A stretch of DNA of 64,000 nt, from positions 5,639,001 through 5,703,000 of the forward strand of contig CM032228.1 in NCBI GenBank assembly GCA_019009955.1. Direction: 5' to 3'. Below are positions 54,283 through 64,000 of this stretch, one piece after another (position 1 is the first letter of the stretch; each line of letters begins with the position of its first letter). A program made the position numbers and the translations under genes. A model generated the notes under the pieces. That model saw only the letters and a program-made list of their open reading frames with translations. It did no database searches and was not told the DNA's origin. This DNA is from Riptortus pedestris (lineage: Eukaryota; Arthropoda; Insecta; Hemiptera; Alydidae).

Positions 54283-57200
54283 TTTTTTTTTTTTTACAAT
54301 GCATCAAAATTTATGCCTTTAATTCAATGAAGTCAATAAATACTCCAAACACTTCTCGATGAGTGAGTTGATGCAACTCAAGTGGCCAGCTCCATATTTA
54401 GACTTATAGCTCTTAGGATGAAGTGAAATGTGTTTATTTCTATTAAATGCTATCATAACATATTAGGATACGTCAAATAGGTTTATTTTTGTTTTGTTTT
54501 TCTATAAACAATTTTCTAATAACATCCGTCATTCATGAAGTTCTTTAATTTATTTTTAAACAAAGAGTATTTTTAATAGATTTGATATATTTGGCAGAAC
54601 TTTATAGAGTTTTACTCCTGAAAGTGATCGACTTTTCTCGAAATATTTATGTTTGTGGTTGGGGGCTTGGAGCATATTCTTGTATCTTGTTTTATGATTA
54701 TGTGTTATGCTATTTTTGAAAAACAAGTTCATGTTTTGTTTCACAAACAATATAGTTTGGTACATATATATTGAGGGAAAAGTCATTATTTTTGACTCCT
54801 TAAAAAGTGGACGACAGGAGTCTCTCAACTTTCTGTTGTATATAAACCTTATTGCTCTCTTTTGCAATTTAAATATTAAAATATGATTTTTGAAGTTGCC
54901 AATATCCATTCCAAAATCGGGAAATATCCATAGTATATTAATAATAGAGTTTCCATTGAAAGATATTTTTTAACACATTTTAATAAGAAGCAAAGCGATT
55001 TTAGCTTCTTACTCAATTCTTGAATATGATTGAACCAGTCAAGGGTTGAACCAGGATGATGGGACACCTGATATCCTTCAGACGAGTGCAATTAAAGACT
55101 AGGTATTCCACTGTCTGTGAAGAGGCATCAGCACTAGGGCAGCCATCCTCTTCCAAAATATGAAATCTGCGAGCGTAGCTACGCATCTTTCCATTCCTGC
55201 TCAGGAATTGTGTTAGCTTGAAGCAATGTTGGAGGTCCATCTTCTTCCTTATCCTGATGGTGGCTATAAACTTTCTTGTTAATGACGCATTGGGAGAGTT
55301 CTTCTATTCCCTTTCCCATCGTCCCAATGAGTCCTTCTTCTTGATGGCTTCCTCGAGGCTTGACAATGGAATTTTTAGCTGTTCCCTCACTAAATTATCA
55401 TCCTTGTTAGCTTCCTTAGCCAACCGATCTGCTTCTTCTTTTTGTTTCCCACAATTCTGACATGACCTCTTACTCAACAGAGCACTACTTCATTGATTCC
55501 ATGCAGTATTCTTCTAATGGATTCAATTATTCCTAAGTGGCAATTGTTTACAATATCTTTGAGTGTAATTTGGTTATCAGTAGCCACAGCCACTTTCCCC
55601 CAAACTCCTTGTGCATTTTCTAGAACCCATTCCAAAGCTTTTAGAATAGCTTTAGCTGCCTGGTTATTAGAATTTTCAGAATTCAACCTAAATTTCTGGA
55701 AGCAATTACCTCCTTATTCTGAAAAACAAAAAAAATGCACAGCCCACTTGTCTTTACTACAGTGAGTACAGATGAGAAGGTGTCACAGTTATCAACTCCT
55801 TCATCCTCCTTTATTATTGTCTCCTTACTTAGGTAACTCCATTCTTTGTATCTTGTAGGGAGGTGTAATGACAATTGGGAATATGTATTCCTATACACCA
55901 GCCTACCACTCTTCAATATTGGCTGTCTCCTCTATGTCCAGATGAATCGGGATTATATTGGCCAAAGCACAAGCCGCCTCATATCGCACTGTCCTGTAAG
56001 CTTCAATTATTCAAAGAGCAATCAGTCGTTGTGCTCTTCTTAGCTTTATCCTATTGATTTTCTTTGCCAGTCTACACTGGGCAACCGTATTCAATCATAG
56101 GGAAGATTGCTCTGCTATATATTACTTTCAGGACTTCATAATTCCCACTGGACTCTAGCAATGCTTCTCATTTTCCCTACAATCAGGAATATCCTACCAA
56201 CAACGATGCCCAGCTCTGTGTTTTGTGCAATACAACCCCTAAATAATTTAACTTATTTTACTTGAAGAACAAGTTTTCCTTGGAGCTTTATTTCCAGAAT
56301 TGTTTCCACTCTTCACTTCCACTGGTGAAATACATATTTGCCGACTTTTCAGGATTAAACATGATTTTTATTTCCATAGCCTATTTTAAAATCCTAGGCA
56401 TAGATCAAGTTTGGTTTTGACTCAGATGTGTACCATATAACCATCTGCAATAGCCTCAATATTCTTCCCCAAGTTTATTCTCAGCAGTGAGTTATACTGT
56501 ACAACACGAAACATTGGACTCAACTTACAAGGGGAGTGCATCCCCCCCCCCACCGATTAGAACGAAACTTTTTTAATGTCTAGTACTTGATGAAAAACAA
56601 ATTCTGTTAAAAAGCGAGTAAATGCACTTCTCACTCGTTTGTCTAACAAAAAAATATTAAAGTTTGCTTAAAAGTCTTGAGGTGTTGCGAAAACTTATAT
56701 TTCAAAGAGATCCGGTGGATCATTTTTCTTTTTTTGTAACCACAACATCTCAAGATCGAATCTTGCTGGAGCGACTATTTTTTGTTATTTTTATAATAAC
56801 AACCTGCAACTGGGGAGCCTGCGGAAGAATCTGGATCTGTGTATGTGATTGCATGAGTGCGCAACAAGTTGTTGTTATTTAAATATCATTTAAAACAATT
56901 GTTTCATAAGTGAATACATGAAAGAATAAATGAAAATATAGATACTGAGGACTATAATAGTTTTATGTTGTTTTAGATGAAAGAATCAGTTTTGAAGTCT
57001 TTCTGCCAATCTACCAAGCAATCTCGAAAGCTAGGACAAGTGATACTGCTGATGACTTCATTGAAGGGCTGAGACATTTCGATAAGGATGGCAATGGGTT
57101 CATTACTTCGGCTGAGCTCCGACATCTTCTCACTACACTTGGTAAACACTTTATCCGGTTTTATGGGAATTGGTTTGATCGTCATGTTTCTTCCCATTGT

Positions 57201-58044
57201 CAGTTACCAGACAGGAGCAAGCTCCTGCTCTGGCCACCACCCGTCACAGGCCCGGAGAACTGTGACCATTCATGGCCTCTGGGGTAGCTTGCTACTCAAA
57301 AATGGTACTACGGGCAAGCCACTTCCGTGGCGGGTGGTGGCCAGAGCAAGAGCTTGCTCCTGTCGGCTGGTCATTGACATAGTGGTCGTGTGTTGGATGC
57401 ACGGAGACGACAGGCCAGGTAAACTGGTACATGTTGTTTGCGTGCTGAAGCTAGAGAACTAGGTTCGTCCTTCCCCGGGGGCGGCGCTTGCATGCTCGCT
57501 GATATACGGGGCAGAGCGCATTTTGGGGGGGCATGCAAGGGCACCTTCCCATCAGTGGGCTGGAGGTAGGAATGGGAGAGTGGAAGTCAGTTAAGGCCTC
57601 ACGGCTAGGTACGACTTTCACTGGTTCCACCCTTCCGCAGCGTACACAATGTCAGTTACCAGATAGGTTTTGTAAATTACTTTGATTTTTTTGTTGGGAC
57701 TATATGTCATTGTGAGGAATTAAGATGGTTGAGGGAGAGGAATTGCTAGTTATTCTGTAAGAGCACACCTGCTCCTCTCCAAACAGAGTCTAGCCCCCCT
57801 CCCTCTGCCCCATGGGTGGGGGATATTTATTTATACTTTAGTGTGAACGGCTTTATACAGAATTTTATTGACAATATACTTCAACATTTAAGCGATATAT
57901 TAAATAATTTAATAAAGTCAGTATACATTTTTTTTAGGAGAGAAGCTGACAGATGAGGAAGTGGAGCAACTCCTTGCCGGTCAAGAAGATTCACAAGGGA
58001 ATGTCAATTATGAGGAATTTGTCCTCATGGTTATGTGCGGCTAA
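51727..58044 (+). CDS. Mlc-c: Non-muscle (cytoplasmic) essential myosin light chain, complete 5-exon gene
   Basis: Calmodulin-fold essential light chain that binds the first IQ motif of non-muscle and unconventional myosin heavy chains in the cytoplasm. Coding exons: 51727-51729, 51823-51850, 52166-52306, 56977-57141, 57938-58044. The total is 444 nt, 147 residues plus TAA, the length of Drosophila Mlc-c. Phases agree at every GT-AG junction. EF-hand-like regions: EF1 near residues 20-31 ([10 protein letters not shown], with Gln at loop position 12, so probably not Ca-binding), a central [11 protein letters not shown] segment at about 62-72, EF3 loop at 93-104 ([12 protein letters not shown], canonical), and a degenerate EF4 ending [10 protein letters not shown]. 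The start is fixed by the phase of exon 2 and by the ATG abutting a GTAGGT donor. Intron 3 (4.7 kb) is full of repeats. No clear polyadenylation signal was identified. Confidence 0.96.
51823..51850 (+). CDS. Mlc-c: Mlc-c coding exon 2
   Basis: 28-nt micro-exon encoding VSYSEDQLA plus one base of a Glu codon. Acceptor TTTTAG, donor GTAAGT. Confidence 0.93.
52166..52306 (+). CDS. Mlc-c: Mlc-c coding exon 3 (EF-hand 1)
   Basis: Encodes [18 protein letters not shown] and [17 protein letters not shown]. The LGQNPTE motif is typical of essential light chains. Confidence 0.97.
52693..53135 (+). repeat. Family H repeat, 5' half, plus arm of an inverted pair
   Basis: 5' AAAAGTCTGTCACGCTGGGG. Breaks off after GACTGACTGCTAGAGCAG and is followed at once by a reverse copy. 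Confidence 0.75.
53141..54069 (-). repeat. Family H repeat, reverse arm of an inverted pair
   Basis: 3' palindrome half CCCTTAAGGGAAATCAGCTA at the left, 5' GCAGCCCCTGCGTGACGGAC at 54042-54061. Lies in Mlc-c intron 3. Confidence 0.82.
54238..54295. repeat. Long poly-T tract
   Basis: More than 40 consecutive T, interrupted once by G, just left of a minus-strand LINE. In LINE orientation this is a poly-A tail. Confidence 0.9.
54330..55090 (-). pseudogene. Second LINE tail (jockey-like), abutting the RNase H LINE
   Basis: Minus strand: [31 protein letters not shown], then [33 protein letters not shown] and [18 protein letters not shown] C-terminus. This is the usual post-RT thumb and tail of many LINEs. 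The same family appears on the plus strand at 22335-22945 and 12440-12790. Confidence 0.65.
55013..56450 (-). pseudogene. LINE remnant with RNase H (R1/I-type)
   Basis: Reading down the minus strand: a reverse-transcriptase tail ([15 protein letters not shown], then [22 protein letters not shown] near 56110), then an RNase H segment ([19 protein letters not shown] and [14 protein letters not shown] at 55650-55560), then a C-terminal Cys region ([20 protein letters not shown] at 55130). Stops and shifts occur throughout. It lies in Mlc-c intron 3, opposite in sense to the gene. Confidence 0.72.
56524..56780 (+). repeat. Second SINE-like family, copy C
   Basis: TTACAAGGGGAGTGCATCC to AAGATCGAATCTTGCTGGAG. 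Ends about 200 bases before Mlc-c exon 4. Confidence 0.6.
56977..57141 (+). CDS. Mlc-c: Mlc-c coding exon 4
   Basis: Encodes [20 protein letters not shown] and [18 protein letters not shown], the central helix region and EF-hand 3. Donor GTAAAC. Confidence 0.97.
57198..57667. other. GC-rich insertion in Mlc-c intron 4 flanked by direct repeats
   Basis: An 18-bp repeat TGTCAGTTACCAGACAGG (57198) / TGTCAGTTACCAGATAGG (57650) brackets about 435 bases that are clearly GC-richer than anything nearby. Near its left end are inverted arms ACAGGAGCAAGCTCCTGCTC... (57211-57243) and its near-complement at 57331-57363. No protein was recognised. Probably a retroposed or transposed piece. Confidence 0.7.
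57938..58044 (+). CDS. Mlc-c: Mlc-c coding exon 5 (stop codon)
   Basis: Encodes [18 protein letters not shown] and [14 protein letters not shown] followed by TAA. The acceptor follows an oligo-T tract. Confidence 0.97.
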
Positions 58045-58546
58045 ACTAGCATATTATTATTAAAGGCACTCTAACCACTATATCCCTCTAAATTTTATTT
58101 TATTTATTCCATTATAACTTATGTTACATTTTTCTATTAAATTGCTATTATTACTCTACTATTATTTGTTGCTATTGATTTATTTTAAATCCTCTCCATC
58201 TCTAATGCTTATTCGTCATTTGCTGGCTGGTAGTTGAACATAACTCCAAGCTAACTGCAAACTCACGGTGCAACACATCCAATATTAATTCATTTTAGTC
58301 CTCTGTATATTTTGTTTTATTTATTGTGTTTTTGGTTGAAACATTACCATCAGCAAACTATTGGGTGTTGGAATTAATTCAATTTTTCCAAATCTGAGGT
58401 TTTATTTTACAAAAATGGTTTTAAATATATGACTCAAAACATTGTTCATCATTAGTTATTAGTTTATCGCTTCTCGCTGGCAGCATGTGGACTCTACTAT
58501 GGAAGAACGATTCGTCTTTATGAGGCAATCCAAGAATCAGCCCCTA

Positions 58547-59457
58547 TTTTAGCAGATTTCCCTTATGGAAAATCAGCTATGGAGTTTGTACTATGACGTG
58601 GTTTTCACAATTTTTCTTCAAATGTCCATCGATCCTACCTAGGATATGATGAAAATGTGGTCCATATATTTATGTAAAATGAAACATCAAGTTCTTTAAC
58701 AGCTGAAATTGGACCAGGGGTAGAGGGGTTTAGAGGGGAGGAATTTCAAAAATTCTACATATCTCTGTTACTATACTTCGGATTAAAAAATTGTATAGAA
58801 ACAATCTTATTGTAAATTAAATTTACTATAAATATTGTTCTATACATATTTTCCGTATAATGATTATTAACCGAGATATTTAGATTTAACCCACTTTAGT
58901 GGCTTTGAGCAAGGAAAGGGTTAATAGTTTTATGTTCTCAGTAAACCCCCACTCCTACTAGTGTCATATTAATAATAAGCTGTTATATCATGAACCACTT
59001 CATTACAAAGTTAAATACCAAATATTGTTTTCAATAAAGCTTTATTATACGAGATACAAACAAATACGTTCTGTTAATCCCCCTCCCCCTTCTTTTGTTC
59101 TTAGATTACTAAAATCTGAGTGATTGTGATAGATCTGATTCATTTCAAATTATTCCACTAGCTATGTAAATGGTTTTCAATACAATTAATGTTATATTCT
59201 GATATATTTCATTAATTCTTCATTTTTCTGGTCTAGAATAATTCTATTTATTCAGCGCTGCCTTGTTTTTTTACAATTCGTACGCTTTCCGTTGTATATA
59301 TTATAAACTTGTAAATTGATTGAATGATTTCTTATTACCATTTGTATTTATTCCTATAATATTCATGGTGGTGGACCAGTTTGTAGATATATCTGTTTTA
59401 AACCTTCCAGTGAGAAATCTGCTTAGTTTATGCAGCCCCTGTGTGTCAGACTGTTTT
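58547..59457 (-). repeat. Family H repeat, reverse
   Basis: TTTTAGCAGATTTCCCTTAT at the left, TTTATGCAGCCCCTGTGTG at the right. Lies 0.5 kb past the Mlc-c stop. Confidence 0.8.
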
Positions 59458-59469
59458 GTAATGTTAGCA

Positions 59470-60440
59470 AGAGAAGCATTGCTCAGACATCAGGTGATAA
59501 TGAGATTGAGCAATGCCTGTAGAATACAGCGGGTGGGGTAGGACTTCCCATTTGGCCATATTGAAGTATGTTTTGAGGAGTACAGATGGGGGGAAGTGAT
59601 TTAATCATACCTATCAAATTATTTCATTCATTTCTCCTTTAATGGTGGCTTAAACAGATGGTAATCGGATGGAGGAATGCCTGTAGGATACAGTGGGTTG
59701 TGTAGGACCTCTCATTTGGTTGTATCAATGAATGTTTTGAGAGGTTTCATGGCGTACAGATGAGCATTGGGGGAAAATGATTGGGTCATACCTATCACCA
59801 TATTCCAGCCGTTCCTCCTTTAATGCATGGCTCCAACACCTTAGTTGATCATGGCAATGATGGCTCCCCTATTGTTTCATTCCGACCACCTCCCTGATCC
59901 CACCAAATTCAGAGCATAACCTTGGTTCCATGGATTTCTGTGGTTGGCCAGGCTTAACCCGTGACTTTCTCAGTTTGGGATTGTAGTATTAAGCACACTT
60001 TACGTTTCGAGTCACAATTCAATGCAAAAATGCCATTCCATGACTCTTTCAGTTCATATGGCACCTATTTCCCTGCGTTTTGTATAATTTTCTTTCTGCC
60101 ATTTGCTGACTCTTGAAAAGTCAACTCCCAATGATTCAGCCAAATCTTGAAGTGTCTTCTGTGGTATTTCATCTTAACTATTTTTAAACTGATCAAACCA
60201 CTTCCGATACGTTTGCTCAGCTATAGTAAGCCTTCCATAAACATAAATTTCAATGGGTTTCGGCAGCACTTTTCTTCATATTGAAGAATTGAAGTAGAAC
60301 TCCCTCGAAAAACACTTTATCCACAGTGAAATTAGACATATTTGATAAAGTAAAAGGATTAGTTACACTTCAACCGAATGGCTTACATAATGGCAGCAGG
60401 ATTAAATGAAGGAGGAGTCACGCTATCAATTGGAAAACTC
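59470..60440 (-). pseudogene. Mariner-type transposase remnant
   Basis: The minus strand begins near 60340 with MSNFTVDKVFFEGVLLQFF and KKSAAETHR, the mariner helix-turn-helix start. Then come KTLQDLAESLGVDFSRVSKW (about 60160) and, near 59680, PPSDYHLFKPPLKE, which matches the third catalytic region (SPDLAPSDYHLF). There are multiple stops. An internal tandem duplication of about 167 bp (units from about 59509 and 59675) repeats the C-terminal part. Terminal repeats were not located. Confidence 0.75.
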
Positions 60441-60629
60441 CATCAGTATCACTGTCTATGGGAAAACACATCCAACTAATTCAAGTACCCAATAAATGGA
60501 CAGAAGAAAGCAAATTTCATGTCACAATAAGCATATAACACGACTATAGTATAGTGGGATTTGCAGCTTCGAGCCGGTGGCTACTATAGTCGGCAAGATA
60601 CTTCTACTATAGCCAACCTTCCTCTAGAG

Positions 60630-61314
60630 CAGCAGTTCTCAAACTTTTTGGTGACGGAATCCTTTTGGAAAGCAAAATACTTGATGGAACCCTAAAATAA
60701 AATAAAAATGTCATTATGTGCACTCTTTATTAATAATCATAATACTAGTAAAATGTAACAGTTACTTATTATATAACAAATATAATAATAGAAGAGTTAA
60801 AAAAAATCTAATAGAAGGTATGAAACTGTTTTTCATCAATTGGTTGTTATCAGGTTTGATAGAAGAGAGGTCTCATTTCAGGTTCGGTGTCCAGTCTATT
60901 GCGGTATTTTGTTTTTGTGGCTGCATAGGTTGAGAATCGGAATTCTCTTTCGCACAAGTATTTTGTTGGGAACAGGACAAGAATATTCAGGGCCATTTTG
61001 GCAAGCATTGGATATTCATCATGGATTCGGCACCAAAAATCGTTGAGAGGCATCGTTTTGAACAGTGACTCCATACTTGTGTCTGATGCCATTTCTAAAA
61101 AAGATTCATTTATCTCGTTCAACATACTTTCAGGCTTTTGAATCCGTGAATTCATTTTGGATAGGCTGCTTCTAAGATCTGCGTGACTGCACGTATCGTG
61201 GAACAGTCGACCAGAAAGAGAGGTGTTTTCAATTTTTTTCTAAATTCTTTCGGAGCTCCCACAGGGGTTTGGCAGAACCCTAGGGTTCTACAGAGCACAC
61301 TTTGAGCATGGCTG
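60630..61314 (-). mobile_element. Short hAT element with target duplication and transposase C-terminus
   Basis: 685 bp between 8-bp direct repeats CTCTAGAG (60622-60629) and CTCTAGTG (61315-61322). The inverted ends are CAGCAGTTCTCAAACT and CAGCCATGCTCAAAGT (right end inverted). The minus strand at 61155-60850 encodes a hAT dimerisation-domain fragment: NDFWCRIHDEYPMLAKMAL, then FPTKYLCEREFR. It is an internal deletion product that cannot mobilise itself. Confidence 0.87.
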
Positions 61315-61334
61315 CTCTAGTGCATCTATAATAA

Positions 61335-61935
61335 AAAAAGTCCGTCACGCAGGTGCTGCGTAAACTAAGCAGATTTCCCACGTGAAGTTTTACAATAGAG
61401 AAATTTCACGAGAACGAACAGTTACTGAAACGGCCGAACTCAACCGAGAGTTACTGAAACTCATAACTGCAACCGAAGTTAGCTGATCTCATCTTGTCCG
61501 TTACGCTCAATAAAATGCAAATTAACCGAGATAGTTAATATTCAAGAAAGAGAATAAATGTATATAACAATATTTATAGTATATTTAATTTTCAATAAGA
61601 TTGGTTCTGTAAAATTTTTTGATCCGACTTATAGTAACGGAGATATTTCGAAAATCCTCCCCTCTAAACCCTCCTGCCACTAGTCCGATTTCAGCCACTA
61701 ACGAACTTGACCGTTATTTTTACATAAAGTGTTTAAATATTGAGTTTGGTAACGATCAAACAAAAATTGCGACCGCTAGAGCATTAACAGACAAATATAT
61801 ATATATATAATTTTGAACGACCTCATTTTTGTCATCTCCTAGGTAGGATCGATGGACATTTGAAGAAAAGTTTTGAAAATCGCGTCATGAGTACGACCTC
61901 AATAGCTGATTTCCCCTAAGGGGAATCTGCTAAAA
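61335..61935 (+). repeat. Family H repeat, short form
   Basis: Well-preserved 0.6-kb copy: AAGTCCGTCACGCAGGTGC, TA slot 61796-61809, ATTTCCCCTAAGGGGAATC then TGCTAAAA. Starts 13 bases after the hAT target duplication. Confidence 0.85.
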
Positions 61936-63590
61936 CTATACTAAAAATAATAGCTCATGATAGAAGAGAATAGGAGTCAGAAACCTTCTCTTATTCACAC
62001 TCCTAAGTCCAAATCATCTAAAAACCCATGATCATGCTTATAACACTCTTTTTCCTTTCAAAATTACTATGTTTTGAATCACTAACTTGAACCACTGCAC
62101 AACATGTGGTATACCATCATAATACATACATATTGCTGAGTTATATATTTTGCCCCACGTCGGTGCAGCCAGTTGTTAAAATATATTTTATGCTCATAAT
62201 AACCTTTATTACAAAATACTCTTTTGTATGTTTGGAAAGTAAACTTTATATCCCTGATGGTGCATATTATGTTCAGTAAAGTAGAACATATTAAAGGAAC
62301 ATGTTAATAAATACCAGAAATAACTGTATAGATCTCCCTAGCACTCTCACCCTCCCCTCCCAGCCTTCATTCATTTAATTTATTTATTTATAACAATTAA
62401 ATAAATTAAAATTTTTGAGAACAACACTACACAATAGTAGTTAAGAGAGTAAGCATCAAATCACATGTATGTATAAACCAAAGTGGGTTCAGGAGGAATG
62501 GACGAGAAGTGATTATAACTGTCCACCATTATATGACTGATACAAACCTGTGTATAAACTGGGAGTTGTATAATTTCTCTTCACTTCAAATCCTCCCAGT
62601 ATTAAAAACCCGTCATGGAGGGGCTGCATAAACTAAGGGGGATGAGATGAGTTATGTTTTTAGACTCATATTTAAGCATTCCTATGGTTTAATATTTAGA
62701 ATAACTGAAGTTGCTATAATTTAAACCAAATAATTGTGCAGACGTTGTGAGGAGATAACACAGTCATTTCCTGAAAGAAAATGGGTGTCTTTGATCCGAC
62801 CAACATGGATCGGCTTGAAGAGGTAGTTGATGCTTAATAATTGAAAATAATTACAGCTACACATTAAATGGCATGTTTTAACCAATAGAACGTATGTTAA
62901 ACTCATTAAATTTTACATGACAATGACTTATACAACATTTATTATTTGCTCTTTTAGTAATGTTATGTTCTCCCCAGAAATATTTTGTTAAAAATCATAA
63001 ATTATTTAAGCAAAACAATGTTAAACGGGGATTGAAAGTGCTGGGAAGGCACACCCATTTACATCTGCCAATTATTAACATTGAACAGCTAATATGTTGC
63101 ACAGAACATAAGTAGGTACACCTAGGAATACAAAATCTTCTTCAGTGATACATTAGAGTATTTTTAATAATGGCAATTGAATACCTAAAATTGATACAAT
63201 CGTTGTGCTTAGGGCCACATTTGGGGAAATGAATATGTGTTGGTGCATAGTTTATATTAAATAATGCTATCCTAATTATGAATTATGTGGCCTATGGTAC
63301 TTGAATGATTACTATCCATGATTATGATTTATATTGTAAACACAATTTTGAACAGTGAGGAGGGATTGATCAAGAACTCATTTTTTCTTTCTTTTTTTTA
63401 AAAATTTTTATTCTTTGAGACTAAAATGTTCTATAAGTTCACTATAGTTACTAGGATAAATAGTAAGCTAAAGACTTGAGAGAGGGAAGTGTAAAAATAT
63501 TGTGCATAGTAAAGTCAAAAGAAATTACAATCATTATTCAGACTCCCCGAGCAACGCAGTATTGATTTCCCGAGCAAAGCTGGGTACCTT
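61936..63590. other. No gene recognised
   Basis: AT-rich. At 62610 a short piece (GTCATGGAGGGGCTGCATAA then ACTAAG) resembles the 5' end of family H. Nothing else was identified. Confidence 0.5.
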
Positions 63591-63595
63591 CGCTA

Positions 63596-63596
<1 letters not shown>

Positions 63597-63641
<45 letters not shown>
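63597..63641. repeat. (TA)n after a GCTAGT end
   Basis: Preceded by CCGAGCAAAGCTGGGTACC and TTCGCTAGTA, a terminus reminiscent of arthropod RTE-type elements, then about 45 bases of TA. Confidence 0.85.
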
Positions 63642-63644
<3 letters not shown>

Positions 63645-63772
63645 CAGTTTTGAATGAACCTCATTTTCATCATTTCCTTAGTTGGATCAATAGACATTTG
63701 AGGAAATTTTTCAAACATCAGGTCATGAGTAGGACCTCAATAGCCGATTTCCCTTAAGAGGATTATTATAAA
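63645..63772 (+). repeat. Family H fragment (3' end)
   Basis: Follows a (TA)n tract: CAGTTTTGAATGAACCTCAT to CGATTTCCCTTAAGAGGATT. Confidence 0.65.
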
Positions 63773-63926
63773 ATGGTCCTCCATTGGAGTATTACGCATA
63801 CACTAATAACATTATAGTTATCATAATCATTAGGAGAAAGGAATAGCTTATATAGATCACTCTATTTAAGTCTAGTGTAAGTTTAGTAGTTGTGAGGTAA
63901 ATGATAATTCAAAAACCGAGTTTTAT

Positions 63927-64000
63927 CAAATTTCCCTTAGGGAAAATCATCAATTTTCAAAAAATATTTCTTCAAATAGTCCATCGATCTTACCTCCAAG
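63927..64000 (-). repeat. Family H copy running off the window end
   Basis: Reverse 3' end: AAATTTCCCTTAGGGAAAAT then GTCCATCGATCTTACC. Confidence 0.6.

Noticed and set aside
60850..61155. Possible host gene of about 100 residues
   Set aside because: It is the hAT transposase C-terminus inside a 685-bp element with a target duplication.

Overview
Organism and overall character: this is AT-rich eukaryotic DNA dominated by transposable elements. Two genes with multiple GT-AG introns are complete in it, and their products are most like insect proteins (a cytoplasmic essential myosin light chain and Mediator subunit 16). An insect is likely. The repeat load and low GC would suit a hemipteran, but that last step is inference. 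No bacterial, CRISPR, rRNA or free-standing tRNA gene was seen. Layout: positions 1-20.1 kb hold only repeats. These are many copies of one family (called H here), a 60-bp AT minisatellite, LINE tails, two tandem-repeat arrays and a DDE transposon with long terminal inverted repeats. 20,183-49,306 (minus strand) is MED16. I could join 15 coding exons with every intron phase agreeing, giving an 803-residue protein with start and stop. Its 29-kb span is inflated by elements in the introns: H copies, an R2-clade LINE remnant, a piggyBac element with a tRNA-derived SINE inside it, a foldback element of about 1.2 kb, a tandem triplication of the same SINE, two small Tc1/mariner-type elements and an RTE endonuclease fragment. 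51,727-58,044 (plus strand) is the non-muscle essential myosin light chain (Mlc-c type), five coding exons and 147 residues. The two genes are head to head, about 2.4 kb apart, with a decayed Tc1-like element in the gap. 58-64 kb again holds repeats: H copies, a mariner remnant and a small hAT element with its 8-bp target duplication. How the genes relate: MED16 belongs to the tail module of Mediator and Mlc-c is a light chain of non-muscle and unconventional myosins. No pathway link is implied. They may share an upstream region because they are divergent neighbours. Most notable structure: family H, about 20 copies of roughly 0.6-1.0 kb in both orientations. It has a conserved 5' end, a 3' palindrome followed by GCTAA, and in the middle a 'slot' filled by a different microsatellite in different copies ((TA)n, (CA)n or GATA). 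That architecture resembles Helentron-associated interspersed elements. I cannot search databases, so its novelty is untested.
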